Positions 18,849-27,828 of a DNA stretch of 64,000 nt are shown one piece after another (the stretch's first letter is position 1; every line of letters starts with the position of its first letter). Made by a program: the position numbers and the translations under genes. The notes beneath the pieces were generated by a model. It was not told where the DNA came from. It worked only from the letters and a program-made list of their open reading frames with translations, and searched no databases. Origin of the DNA: Streptomyces sp. SAI-127 (lineage in GTDB: Bacteria > Actinomycetota > Actinomycetes > Streptomycetales > Streptomycetaceae); assembly GCF_029894425.1 (NCBI RefSeq), contig NZ_JARXYJ010000001.1, positions 6,138,001 through 6,202,000 of the forward strand. The letters run 5' to 3'.

Positions 18849-19096
18849 ACGTCCACGCGTGGCGGCTGCGCACGATGCTGGCCGCCGCCGAGGCGTCCAT
18901 GGATGCGGCCGCGCAGGATGACGGGGAGCGCACCCGTAACCGGGCCAAGCTGTACGCCCCGCCCCGAGGGCAGCGCCGGCCGACCGCCACCGGGGAGCGG
19001 CCGACGGCGCAGGGCATGAGCCTGGAACAGGCCCAGGCGCTCATGTCCGCCGTCGCCACCGAAGACGCCCAGGTCACTGGTGGCCGTAACGGATAG
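18318..19096 (+). CDS. Predicted -1 frameshift product (GT-type tail chaperone)
   Basis: The -1 frame is open from before 18629 to 19096 and encodes PSYVTWRLCESIAAGWESWSG, then a helix rich in alanine, ending MSLEQAQALMSAVATEDAQ. No good start codon or Shine-Dalgarno serves it alone. Long-tailed phages make G and GT from one start by -1 slippage. The likely slip region is the G-rich 18744-18757, just before the conserved PSYVTW; a GGGAAAG heptamer at 18810-18816 is a second possibility. Neither has a perfect slippery alignment, so the exact site is unresolved. The product would have about 259 residues. Confidence 0.6.
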
Positions 19097-19154
19097 TCTG
19101 GGACCAGGCCGGGCCGCGCGCCCTGGCCTCTCGCCGACTGGTTAAGGGCCGGGC
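19094..19154 (+). promoter_or_regulatory. Phage leader module copy 6 ahead of the tape measure
   Basis: TAGTCT (19094-19099) overlaps the end of the chaperone frame. The element GCCGACTGGTTAAGGGCCGG plus GC is at 19133-19154, 33 nt downstream, so the spacing differs from other copies. End triplets GCC/GGC pair. Confidence 0.5.
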
Positions 19155-19181
19155 AACCACTCACGAATCGTGGGGTTGCCC
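19151..19181 (+). promoter_or_regulatory. Leader hairpin abutting the tape measure start
   Basis: GGGCAACC (19151-19158) pairs perfectly with GGTTGCCC (19174-19181), extended by AC-GT across a two-base bulge, with loop TCACGAATC. The stem ends one base before the GTG start at 19183. No clear Shine-Dalgarno is free outside the stem, so the fold may limit or time tape measure translation. Confidence 0.55.
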
Positions 19182-19182
19182 G

Positions 19183-22100
19183 GTGGCTGGCGAGGAAGAG
19201 GACTACGGCTCAGCCCGTATCACCATCGACCTGGACGACACGGCGGCGGTCGGTGAGGCCCAGGCGCTCGGGCAGCGGATCCAGAACGCCCTGGACCGCG
19301 CGACCCGCAACATCGGCCAGCAGATCCGCCGCAATATCCAGCGTGGCCTCACGGCCGCGATCTCGGCGCGGGTGGAGCCGGACACGGCCCGGTTCCAGGC
19401 GCGGGTCCAGCGGGCGTTGCGCGGCCTGGCCGTCACCGTCGACGTCTCCCCTGACCTGTCCCTGTTCGATGCGGCACTACGCGGTCACCGGCTGCCGGAC
19501 CTCCCCGTCACGCTGGTCCCCGACCTGGACGCGCTCAACCGGCGGTTGCGCGGGCACAAGCTGCCACAGCTGGCGCTGGACGTTCTCCTCGACCTCGACG
19601 GCCTCGACCGCAGGATCCGCGGCCACAAGTTCCCTCAAGCGCTCCTCGACGTAGTCCCGGACCTGACGGGTTTCCTGGCCCGTATCCGTGCCCTCCTGGC
19701 GGGCGAGGAGGTGGCAATCCGGGTCGTCCCCGACCTGGACGACTTCGACGCCCGTATCCGGGCGCACAGGGCGCCGGACGTCACGGTGAACGTCGACCCG
19801 GACGCAAACCGGTTCTCTCGCGCTCTGTCCGGCCTTACCGGTGTCGCGGGCAGGGTTGGCGGCGTCCTGCTGAAGGCGCTCAAGTTCGGCGCTATCGGCA
19901 TCGCCGCTGCGGGCGCGGCTACCGGGATCGCCAAGTTCGTGGCCGCGCTGGCCCCGGCGGCCGGCCTGCTCGCCGCGGTCCCGGCGGTGGTCCTCGGGTT
20001 CCAGGCCGCCCTGGGCGCCCTCAAGCTCGCCCTGGCCGGCGTCGGCGACGCGTTCCAGGCCGCGCTGACCGGTGACGCCAAAGAGTTCGAGAAGTCCCTG
20101 GAGAACCTGTCACCCAAGGCCCGGGCGGCGGCCCAGGAGGTCCGCGCCCTCAAGCCCGCGTTCGAGGAGCTGCGCAACAGCGTCCAGGACGGGTTCTTCG
20201 CCCAGATCGAGGGGCAGATCACCTCCACCGCCAAGGCACTGTCCGGCCCCCTCAAGACCGGGCTGACCGGCATCTCCACGGCCTGGGGCGTGGCGGCCAA
20301 GAACGCCCTGGGGTACGTCAAGGGCGCCCAGGGCGTGGCCAACGTCCGCTCCATCCTGGGCGGCGCGCAGGCGGCCACGGAGGGCCTTTCCCAGACCACG
20401 AACAAGCTGACCGCCGGCGTCCTGCAGGTCGCCGCGGTCATCTCCGACCGGTTCGGCGCGGAGCTGTCCGGCGGCATCGCCAACCTGGGCCAGCGGTTCG
20501 GGGACTTCCTCCAGCGGATCTCATCCGGCGGCCAGGCCGTCGCCTGGGTGGACGGGGCGCTCAACACCCTGGCGCAGCTCGGGGACTTGCTGGGCAACCT
20601 CGGCCAGATCATCGGCGGCGTGTTCTCGGCCGGGAACGCCGCCGGTGCCGGGTTCCTCAACAACCTGCAAACCGTCACCCAGTCCGTAGCGGACTTCGTC
20701 AACTCGGCGCAGGGTCAGAGCGCCCTGCAAGACCTCTTCGCCACGGTCGGCACGATCGCGTCCCAACTGGGTCCGATCCTTGGTGCGTTGGTGACGCAGG
20801 TCGGCGCCATCGCGCCCGCCCTGGCGCCCGTCTTCAGCGCGCTGGGCCCCGCGCTCGTCTCCCTGATCAACGCCCTGGGGCCCGCCCTGGCGCAGATCGC
20901 GCCCAGCCTCCAGACCGTGGGTCAGGCGCTGGCGGAGGGTCTGGGCAAGATCGACCTGGGGCAGCTCGGGACCGCGATCGGCTCCGCCCTGTCCGCCCTG
21001 GCTCCGCTGCTGCCGCTGGCCGGTCAGCTGGTCAGCGTCCTGGCGTCCGCGCTCGCCCCCGTCCTGCAGAACTTGGCGACGCTCTTTCAGCCGATCATCA
21101 GCGCCCTAGTTGGTGCGCTTCTGCCCGTTCTGCCCGGGATTGCTACCGCCTTTTCTCAACTCGCCGCTGCCATGCAGCCCTTGGCGGCCGGCGCCGGACA
21201 GGCAGTCGCCCAGCTGTTCGAGGGGCTGGCCCCGCTGCTGTCAACCTTGGTTGACGCCCTCGTGCAGGTCTCGTCCGCACTCGTCCCGGTTTACACGGCT
21301 TTGGCTGATGCGCTGCTCCCTGCGCTGCCACCCATCGTGGACGCCCTGACCGCCGTCGCTACGGCGCTCATCCCCCTCCTGCCGTCCCTGGCCGGCCTCG
21401 TGGCCGCCGTAGCGCCGCTCGTCGTCATGGTCATCCGGCTGGCCGCCCCGGTCCTGCGGATCGCCGCGGCGTTCGCCGCCTGGCTGACGATCAAGATCGT
21501 CGTGCCCGTGATCCAGGGCATCGTGGGCGCGCTGACCGGCCTGGTCGGCGCCATCACCTCCGTGGTCTCGTTCGTGGTCAGCCTGCCCGGCCGGATCTCG
21601 TCCGGGCTGTCGGCCGTGGCCGGGTTCTTCCGTGACGCCTTCACCGGTGCCCGGGAGGCGGTGTCCAGCGGGATCGACTCCGTGGTCCAGTTCTTCACCG
21701 GCCTGCCAGGCAAGATCACTTCCGGGCTGTCGTCACTGGGCTCCACCATCGGCCAGTTCTTCGTCAGCGCGTTCGCGACTGCCCAGGCCGGTCTGTCGAC
21801 CGCCGTCCAGGCCGTGGTCGACTTCTTCGTGGCGCTGCCGGGCCGGATCGTGGCCGGCCTGCTGGCGCTGCCTGGGCTGCTGCTCGACGCCTTCACCAGC
21901 GCCGTGGCGTTCGCGATCATCGGCCTGCTGACCGTGGTCGCCGGCATCGTGTTCGTCTTCACCGAGCTGCCGGGCCGGATCTACAACGCACTGGCAGCCC
22001 TGGGCCAGTTCCTGCTCACGTCCTTCGTCAACGGGTTCAACCTGGTGACGTCCACCGTGTCCGGCTGGATCTCGTCCACCGCGGCGTTCTTCCAGGCATT

Positions 22101-24081
22101 GCCTGGCCGCATCGCCGGGGCGCTGGCATCGCTCGGCTCCTTCCTGCTGCGCAACTTCGTGGCCGGGTTCAACCTCGTACGCTCCGCCGTGACCAGCGGG
22201 ATCTCGACCACCGTGGGGTTCTTCCGAGCGCTGCCTGGCCGCATCGCCGGGGCGCTGGCATCGCTCGGCTCCTTCCTGCTGCGCAACTTCGTGGCCGGGT
22301 TCAACCTCGTACGCGGCCGGATCACCTCGTTCATCTCCTCGGCCGTCTCCTTCTTCCGGGGCTTGCCCGGCAAGGTGGCGTCCGCCCTGTCTGCTCTGCC
22401 GGGCCGGATCGCGTCCGCGTTCACCAGCGCGGCCGGTAAGGCGCGGTCGGCTGTCTCGTCGCTGATCTCCGGTGTGGTGGACCTCTTCCGCGGCCTGCCG
22501 GGCAAGATCCTCGGCGCGATCGGCAACATCGGCGGCCAGATCATGGCCAAGGTCAAGTCCGGGCTGCCGTCCAGCGTCCGCAAGTACCTGCCGTTCGCCA
22601 AGGGCGGCATCGTGTACGGGCCCACACATGCCCTCATCGGTGAGGCCGGGCCCGAGGTCGTCATCCCGCTGACCAACCCCAAGCGCGCCGCCCAGCTCGC
22701 CCAGCAGTCCGGCCTCCTCGGCATGCTGGCCGGTCAGGCCCGCACCCTGGCCACGGCGACCACCAGCGGCGGCACCGCCGCAGTCGGCGGGGCGGTGTCC
22801 ACCCTGCGCTCCCTGCTCGCCGGCATTGGCAACCTGCTGGACAACGTGGGCGCCCAGGTCGTGCAGGGCATGGTCGACGGCATCCGCAACAACGCCGGGC
22901 TGGTGGCCTCCGCCGCCGCCGACATGGCCGACACCGCGGCGGTGTCCGCGCGGGACACCCTGGAGATCCACAGCCCTTCCAAGGTGTTCGCCAAGATCGG
23001 CCGGGACGTGGGGCGCGGGTTCGTGCAGGGCCTGACCGGCACCGCCGCCCAGATCAAGAGCACCACGGAGAAGCTGGTACGCGACATTCAGAACGCGTTC
23101 TCCGGGAAGAAGACGCGGCTGGATGACCGCCTGGTGGCGATGCTCGACGCCGGGAACAAGCGCCTGACCACCCTGGCCGCCCAGCGGGACGCCCTGGCGA
23201 AGAGGATCGCTGACGCTCAGAAGTTCGCCGCGGACACCACCGCCCAGGCGTTGCAGGCGTTCTCTCTGCAGAACCTGGCCCAGGGGATCGCGGACGGCCA
23301 GGCCCTCACCGTCAAGGCGTTGACGGCCAACCTCCAGGGCGCCGTGGACCAGGTGAAGCTGTTCTCTGGACAGCTCAACCGGCTCGCCAAGCGCGGCCTG
23401 CGTAAGGACCTGCTCCAGCAGCTCGTGGGCCTGGGCCCCCAGCAGGGCGCGCAGCTCGCGTCCACGCTGGCCTCCGCCACCTCCGACCAGTTGAAGCGGA
23501 TCAACAACCTCCAGGGCCAGCTCACCAAGGCGTCCGGCGCTCTGGGCACCACCAGCGCCGACGTCCTGTTCGACGCCGGTAAGCAGGCGGGCAAGGGCTT
23601 CCTGACCGGCCTCCAGGCCCAGCGCAAGAGCATCGAGAAGCTGATGCTCGACATCGCCAAGGGCATGCAGTCCGCCATCCGTACGGCGCTCAAGATCCAC
23701 AGTCCCTCGCTCGTGATGCGGCGCCTCGGGGAGTACACGGGCGCCGGCCTGGAGCTCGGCCTGGTGCAGCGGATGGCGGGGATCATGCGTGCGTCCACGG
23801 CGGCGGCCCGCTCCATGGTGGACGCGGTCGCCGGACAGTTCGGCCTGCTGCCTGGCCGGGTCTCCTCCTCCCTGGGCGCGGTGGGCGACATGGGCGCGGA
23901 CGTGGTGCCCCTGACCCGGGGGCAGCGCGTCCGCCAGGCCGGGGCCGCGGCGGCCGCAGGAGGAGGCCGGTTCGGGGCCGGAACGACCATCAACAACCAC
24001 TTCGAGATCCGGGAGGTGGGCGACGGGCAGATGACCGCGCACCGCGTCGTCAACCGGCTCGTGTACGCGGCAGGATTGTGA
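19183..24081 (+). CDS. Tape measure protein
   Basis: GTG gives MAGEEEDYGSARITIDLDD; 1,632 residues, the longest tail gene after the giant appendages. The N-terminus has about six repeats of some 30-33 residues (DLDxLxRRIRGHKxPxLxLDVxPD, residues about 65-215). Hydrophobic helices follow (LKFGAIGIAAAGAATGIAKF). The centre has repeated LPGRIxxxLxxLxxFxxxxF segments, including an exact 132-bp-period duplication. Near the C-terminus are KGGIVYGPTHALIGEAGPEVV and two IHSPS motifs (LEIHSPSKVF and LKIHSPSLVM), standard for actinophage tape measures. By the usual rule of about 0.15 nm per residue it would set a tail near 245 nm. Confidence 0.95.
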   Translation: MAGEEEDYGSARITIDLDDTAAVGEAQALGQRIQNALDRATRNIGQQIRRNIQRGLTAAISARVEPDTARFQARVQRALRGLAVTVDVSPDLSLFDAALRGHRLPDLPVTLVPDLDALNRRLRGHKLPQLALDVLLDLDGLDRRIRGHKFPQALLDVVPDLTGFLARIRALLAGEEVAIRVVPDLDDFDARIRAHRAPDVTVNVDPDANRFSRALSGLTGVAGRVGGVLLKALKFGAIGIAAAGAATGIAKFVAALAPAAGLLAAVPAVVLGFQAALGALKLALAGVGDAFQAALTGDAKEFEKSLENLSPKARAAAQEVRALKPAFEELRNSVQDGFFAQIEGQITSTAKALSGPLKTGLTGISTAWGVAAKNALGYVKGAQGVANVRSILGGAQAATEGLSQTTNKLTAGVLQVAAVISDRFGAELSGGIANLGQRFGDFLQRISSGGQAVAWVDGALNTLAQLGDLLGNLGQIIGGVFSAGNAAGAGFLNNLQTVTQSVADFVNSAQGQSALQDLFATVGTIASQLGPILGALVTQVGAIAPALAPVFSALGPALVSLINALGPALAQIAPSLQTVGQALAEGLGKIDLGQLGTAIGSALSALAPLLPLAGQLVSVLASALAPVLQNLATLFQPIISALVGALLPVLPGIATAFSQLAAAMQPLAAGAGQAVAQLFEGLAPLLSTLVDALVQVSSALVPVYTALADALLPALPPIVDALTAVATALIPLLPSLAGLVAAVAPLVVMVIRLAAPVLRIAAAFAAWLTIKIVVPVIQGIVGALTGLVGAITSVVSFVVSLPGRISSGLSAVAGFFRDAFTGAREAVSSGIDSVVQFFTGLPGKITSGLSSLGSTIGQFFVSAFATAQAGLSTAVQAVVDFFVALPGRIVAGLLALPGLLLDAFTSAVAFAIIGLLTVVAGIVFVFTELPGRIYNALAALGQFLLTSFVNGFNLVTSTVSGWISSTAAFFQALPGRIAGALASLGSFLLRNFVAGFNLVRSAVTSGISTTVGFFRALPGRIAGALASLGSFLLRNFVAGFNLVRGRITSFISSAVSFFRGLPGKVASALSALPGRIASAFTSAAGKARSAVSSLISGVVDLFRGLPGKILGAIGNIGGQIMAKVKSGLPSSVRKYLPFAKGGIVYGPTHALIGEAGPEVVIPLTNPKRAAQLAQQSGLLGMLAGQARTLATATTSGGTAAVGGAVSTLRSLLAGIGNLLDNVGAQVVQGMVDGIRNNAGLVASAAADMADTAAVSARDTLEIHSPSKVFAKIGRDVGRGFVQGLTGTAAQIKSTTEKLVRDIQNAFSGKKTRLDDRLVAMLDAGNKRLTTLAAQRDALAKRIADAQKFAADTTAQALQAFSLQNLAQGIADGQALTVKALTANLQGAVDQVKLFSGQLNRLAKRGLRKDLLQQLVGLGPQQGAQLASTLASATSDQLKRINNLQGQLTKASGALGTTSADVLFDAGKQAGKGFLTGLQAQRKSIEKLMLDIAKGMQSAIRTALKIHSPSLVMRRLGEYTGAGLELGLVQRMAGIMRASTAAARSMVDAVAGQFGLLPGRVSSSLGAVGDMGADVVPLTRGQRVRQAGAAAAAGGGRFGAGTTINNHFEIREVGDGQMTAHRVVNRLVYAAGL
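22101..22314 (+). repeat. Exact 82-bp direct repeat in tape measure gene
   Basis: The 82 bases at 22101-22182 recur without change at 22233-22314, a period of 132 bp (44 codons, so in frame). The encoded peptide runs from LPGRIAGALASLG to NFVAGFNLVR. Identity at silent positions implies a recent duplication, which would have lengthened the tape measure. Confidence 0.9.
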
Positions 24082-24088
24082 GGGGCTG

Positions 24089-25408
24089 ATGACGGCCGAG
24101 TGGTACATGGAGTACGGCGGCGTCGAGATCGTGAACCATACGAGGCTCGACCAGTACCTACAGACGGTGGGCTCCCCGCTCGACAGCGGCGGCGGCTGCG
24201 GGTGCCCCACCTTCACCAACGAGGTGCTGGACCAACTGCCGTACACGACACCGGACGACGAGGACAACCCGGCGCCCTGGTACGACCCGGACGTGCCGGA
24301 GAGCGCGGAGTTCGCCGGCGTCATGGTGCTGGACGTCGCCGGCCTGGACGACTACCCGGTGCAGCGCACCGTGACGGGCGGGATCGCCGGCGGCGGCGCC
24401 ATCGGCCCCGCCCGGGCCCTGCCGCGCACCATCACCGTGACGGCGATCCTGCTCGGGTCCACCTGCTGCGGCGTGGAGTACGGCCTCCAGTTCCTCGGCC
24501 AGGCCCTCCAAGGCTGCGCGGGCGGGGACTGTGACGGGGACTGCCTGGTCGTGTACGCCTGCTGTCCCGGGGGAGGCCTGAGCCCGGAGGAGTTCAACCA
24601 GCGGCACCGGCGCACGCTGCGCCGCGTGGCGCTGACGGACGGACCTCGAGTTACCGCCAAGGCGGGCACCGGCTGCTCGTCGGGCACCTGCCAGTCCGGG
24701 GCGGACATCATCACCGTGGAGTGGGTGATGACCGCCGCGGTGCCGTGGCTGTGGACGGACCCCCTGCCCGTCATGGAGGTCACCCCGCCCATGGACCTGG
24801 ACGGGTCCTGCGTGGAGTGGTGCCTGCACCCGGCCGGGGACGCGGGCTGCCCAGGCGGCTGCAAGTTCACTGCCTGCCTGGATCCCACCGCGGCGTGCGC
24901 GGACACCCGCTGCCTCCCGGAGGCCCCACCCCTGCCCGGTGCTCCCCTGTCCACCTGCTTCTGCCTGCCGCTGGCGACAGAGCGCGCCTGCTACCCCATG
25001 GACCTCACCAGCCGGCCGAACTGGTCCACGGACCTGCCCGTCATCACCGTGCGGTCCGGATCGGCGGAGCTGCGCAACCTCACCATCGCCATCTACGAGA
25101 GCGGCGAGGCAGGCATGACGTGCGACCAGGTCGCCGACTTCAAGCGGTGCGCGCCGGTCAACTACTTCCACGTGTCCTATGTCCCGGCCGGGGGCGCGGT
25201 CACCCTGGACGGGCAGACCGGCCGGTCCACGGTGGAGTGCGGCGGCACCTGCGAGTCCAGCCCGGACGTGTACGGGATGGACGGCATGCCGGTGACGTTC
25301 CAGCCGCTGGACTGCGCCACCTTCTGCATCTGCCTGGAAACCGACCTCCAGAACCCGCCAGCGCTGGACGCCCTGGTCACCCTCAACGTCTCGGGCAGGG
25401 GGCGGTAA
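24089..25408 (+). CDS. Distal tail/minor tail protein, cysteine-rich
   Basis: ATG 7 nt after the tape measure stop, with the purine-rich tail GTGAGGGG as a weak Shine-Dalgarno. 439 residues and 28 cysteines. The N-terminal part (EWYMEYGGVEIVNHTRLDQYLQTVG and VQRTVTGGIAGGGAIGPARALPRTITVTAILLG) fits distal tail proteins that follow tape measures. The central block holds cysteine pairs (CCGVEY, CAGGDCDGDC, CPGGCKFTACLD) and a linker before a C-terminal beta domain. It abuts the next gene by TAATG. Confidence 0.75.
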   Translation: MTAEWYMEYGGVEIVNHTRLDQYLQTVGSPLDSGGGCGCPTFTNEVLDQLPYTTPDDEDNPAPWYDPDVPESAEFAGVMVLDVAGLDDYPVQRTVTGGIAGGGAIGPARALPRTITVTAILLGSTCCGVEYGLQFLGQALQGCAGGDCDGDCLVVYACCPGGGLSPEEFNQRHRRTLRRVALTDGPRVTAKAGTGCSSGTCQSGADIITVEWVMTAAVPWLWTDPLPVMEVTPPMDLDGSCVEWCLHPAGDAGCPGGCKFTACLDPTAACADTRCLPEAPPLPGAPLSTCFCLPLATERACYPMDLTSRPNWSTDLPVITVRSGSAELRNLTIAIYESGEAGMTCDQVADFKRCAPVNYFHVSYVPAGGAVTLDGQTGRSTVECGGTCESSPDVYGMDGMPVTFQPLDCATFCICLETDLQNPPALDALVTLNVSGRGR

Positions 25409-26448
25409 TGGCGGTCGCCGGCTGCGGCACGCACCAGGCCATGGTGCTGGACAGGAGCGGCGCCACGGTCGCCGTCGCCAACGTGCTGACGTCCGTGGAA
25501 TGGACCCGGGTCCTGGACGGGGTCTCGACGGCCCAGGCCACCATCAACCCGGACGGGGACTGCTGCGGTCGCCTCGGCCGCATCTCGACGTGGCGCTCAA
25601 GACTGGTCATCTTCCGGGACGGCCAGTACGTGTGGGACGGCCCCATCACCGGCATCACCTGGTCTTTGGGACAGGTGGTGATCCGCGCCCAGGACGTCCT
25701 GGCGTGGCTCGGGGACCGCGTGCCCCACGAGAACAAGACCTTCACCAACACGGACCTGTCCGAGATCGCCGAGTGGCTGATCGAGGACGGCTACCGTCCG
25801 GACGACCCGGGCCACACGGTGGAGGTGGTGGGCAAGGCGGGCGTGACCGGCTCCCGCTCCTACAGCGCCGGTATCGGCCAGACCCTGGACCACCTGGGCC
25901 AGTTGGCGGAGGCCGGGATCGACTACACCGCGATCGGATCCAAGATCCTGCTGCTCCCGGAGACGCACCTGGTGCCGGTCGGCCGCCTGTCGGACAACGA
26001 CCTGCCGGACGGCCTGGAGGTGAGCGAGGACGGCACCGGCCTGACCACGCGGTGGATCGTCGCGGGCAGTGAGGAAAGCGGCATTATCGGCACGGCCGGC
26101 GGGATTGATCCCTACTACGGGCTGCACGAGCGGTACGTGGAACAGACGGAGATCACCGACCAGGCATCGGCGGACCAGGCGGCCGGGGCGAGGCAGCGGG
26201 CGTCCGGCATCGTGCCGGTGGTCATCGACACCCAGCAGGTCACCATCAGCCCGGACGCCGCCGTCAACGTGCCTTCCCTGGTGCCCGGCTGGTGCCTGGA
26301 CGTCACGTCGGCGTCCACCTGCCGCACGGTGCGCCAGCGGCTGAAGATCACCGGCCTGCGGGTGGCGGAGACCGGCGGGGACAACAACAGCCCGGGGTCG
26401 GAGAGCGTGCAAGTGCAGGTAGCGGCGAGCGGAGCGGAGACCCCCTGA
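25408..26448 (+). CDS. Baseplate/tail-hub protein (Gp37-like minor tail protein)
   Basis: ATG shares its A with the preceding TAA stop. 346 residues. The pattern VEWTRVLDGVSTAQATINPDGDCC, LVIFRDGQYVWDGPITGI and a later LDHLGQLAEAGIDYTAIG resembles the siphovirus hub family annotated as ReqiPepy6 Gp37-like, which forms the ring at the tail tip. The closing beta region (VVIDTQQVTISPDAAVNVPSLVPGWCLDV) is typical. It overlaps the next ATG (ATGA). Confidence 0.7.
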   Translation: MAVAGCGTHQAMVLDRSGATVAVANVLTSVEWTRVLDGVSTAQATINPDGDCCGRLGRISTWRSRLVIFRDGQYVWDGPITGITWSLGQVVIRAQDVLAWLGDRVPHENKTFTNTDLSEIAEWLIEDGYRPDDPGHTVEVVGKAGVTGSRSYSAGIGQTLDHLGQLAEAGIDYTAIGSKILLLPETHLVPVGRLSDNDLPDGLEVSEDGTGLTTRWIVAGSEESGIIGTAGGIDPYYGLHERYVEQTEITDQASADQAAGARQRASGIVPVVIDTQQVTISPDAAVNVPSLVPGWCLDVTSASTCRTVRQRLKITGLRVAETGGDNNSPGSESVQVQVAASGAETP

Positions 26449-26894
26449 TGGCCATGCGAACCAGTCCCTCCCGCAGCCTGCCCGGTAACCCGCTGGGCGG
26501 GGTGCTGCGCCACCTGGACGCCCGGTCCCGGATCGCCGGCCGCACCCGCACCACGGGCCTGACGTTCGAGCAGGACCCCCGCCCGGCGGAGACGCCACCC
26601 GTGCGCGTGGCTGCACGGCCTGCTGCCGCCGTGCTGACCACCGGCGAGGACGGGCGGGCCCGCTGGGAGTTCCCGGCCCCGTACGGAGCCGTACCGGCCG
26701 TGTCGGCGGTCGCCGTGGACCCGGCCCCGGAGGATGACGACCGTACGGTGCTCGTCGCCCTGGAGGAGACCACCGCCTGGTGCCTGGTCGTGCGGGTGTG
26801 GCGCACGAGGGGGCGGCGCGGCGCGGGAGTGGCAGAGCCGGCCGGGGCGGGGGTGCACGTGCACGTGACCGCCCAGGACATCAGCCCTGCCTAG
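26448..26894 (+). CDS. Small baseplate-associated protein, lectin-like beta domain (148 aa)
   Basis: ATG coupled through ATGA. The first 50 residues are basic and proline/arginine-rich (RTSPSRSLPGNPLGGVLRHL), as in linker segments of tail-tip proteins. Residues 60-148 share the layout of the 11701 protein: RARWEFP, a PAVSAVAVD strand, WCLVVRVW and a GVHVHVTAQ ending. Likely a tail-tip beta domain; specific binding partner unknown. Confidence 0.55.
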   Translation: MAMRTSPSRSLPGNPLGGVLRHLDARSRIAGRTRTTGLTFEQDPRPAETPPVRVAARPAAAVLTTGEDGRARWEFPAPYGAVPAVSAVAVDPAPEDDDRTVLVALEETTAWCLVVRVWRTRGRRGAGVAEPAGAGVHVHVTAQDISPA

Positions 26895-26895
26895 G

Positions 26896-26930
26896 TACCC
26901 TGCTGGTCAGTCGCTGGTTTAGGGCCGGAC
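26896..26930 (+). promoter_or_regulatory. Phage leader module copy 7
   Basis: TACCCT (26896-26901) begins two bases after the upstream stop and stands 8 nt before GTCGCTGGTTTAGGGCCGG plus AC (26910-26930). End triplets are GTC and GAC. Confidence 0.6.
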
Positions 26931-26959
26931 ACGCACTGCTCGGCAGAGGTGGGTTCGGC

Positions 26960-27682
26960 ATGGCCGCGGTTTGCGTGGACAACGACTATTTCGAGGTGGG
27001 CGACGACGGGCGCCTGACCCTCATCCCGGGGCAGCAGGGCCTGCGACAGATCCTGTACTTCAAGACCCCGGGCAGCTACACCTTCAAAAAGGCGGATTAC
27101 CCGTGGCTGGCTCGGGTCCGTGTGAGGGTGCAGGCGGGCGGCGGGGGCGCGGCCGGTGCCCGGGCGAGCGCCAACCAACTGGTGGCGCAGCCGGGTGGAT
27201 CCGGCGGCGGGTACTCGGAGCGGCTGATCGACGTGTCCGCGCTCGGTGCCACGGAGTCCATCGTCGTGGGGGACGGCGGGGATGCCGGCACGCCCACGGT
27301 GGACGGTGGCGCAGGCGGCGGCTCCTCCTTCGGCGGCCTGTGCACCGCCCTGGGCGGCAACGGCGGCCAGGCGGTCATGACGTCCGGGGCGGTGCCCGTG
27401 TGCTACTCCGGTACGTCCGGGCCGCTGGCCGGGGTGGGGGACTGGTCGATGGGTGGCGGCCCCGGCGGCGGCTCCCTCCGCCTCGACGGCGGCCAGGGAC
27501 AGAGCGGGGAGGGCGGGGACGCCCACCTCGGGCACCGCGGCTGGCAGCGCGCTTCCACCGGCCCCGGCGGCGCCGGCCGCGGCTTCGGCTCGGGCGCGGC
27601 CGGTGCCCTCGCGAGGGACGGCGACAGCGTGAACGGCAACACCGGAAGCGCCGGCATCGTCATCGTGGAGCTGTACGGCTGA
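26960..27682 (+). CDS. Glycine-rich phage adhesin
   Basis: ATG with GAGGTGG about 8 nt upstream. 240 residues. An N-terminal beta segment (NDYFEVGDDGRLTLIPGQQG, then a FKTPGSYTFKK strand) leads into a region of repeated glycine runs (QAGGGGAAGARA, GGSGGGY, GGAGGGSSFGG, GGGPGGGS) and ends SAGIVIVELYG. This is the known plan of glycine-rich tail adhesins, in which polyglycine helices form a receptor-binding bundle. It has its own leader module and a repeat-rich region on its 3' side. Confidence 0.7.
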   Translation: MAAVCVDNDYFEVGDDGRLTLIPGQQGLRQILYFKTPGSYTFKKADYPWLARVRVRVQAGGGGAAGARASANQLVAQPGGSGGGYSERLIDVSALGATESIVVGDGGDAGTPTVDGGAGGGSSFGGLCTALGGNGGQAVMTSGAVPVCYSGTSGPLAGVGDWSMGGGPGGGSLRLDGGQGQSGEGGDAHLGHRGWQRASTGPGGAGRGFGSGAAGALARDGDSVNGNTGSAGIVIVELYG

Positions 27683-27684
27683 CC

Positions 27685-27816
27685 GTGTCCGGACACGCTG
27701 GCGGACACCGTGTCCGGATGGTGTCCGGGCAGGTCAGGCCGTGTCCGCTGCTCGTGTCCGGACACGCTGGCGGACATGGGCGGACAGTGTCCGCGGACAT
27801 GTCCGGAGGGTGTCCG
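27685..27816 (+). promoter_or_regulatory. Cluster of TGTCCG / CGGACA units (candidate operator or iteron array)
   Basis: Starting 3 bp after the adhesin stop, about 130 bp contain eight TGTCCG and six CGGACA hexamers. A 23-bp block starting GTGTCCGGACACGC occurs exactly at 27685-27707 and 27754-27776, and TGTCCGGACA is a 10-bp palindrome. The array ends 13 bp before the TACACT box of the next leader module, a position suited to activation or repression of the last fibre gene. Confidence 0.65.
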
Positions 27817-27828
27817 GGTAGGCGTCGA

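Noticed and set aside
21733..24324. Minus-strand ORF of 863 codons under the tape measure
   Set aside because: The plus strand encodes a recognisable tape measure; the antisense product is low-complexity Arg/Gly/His/Glu.
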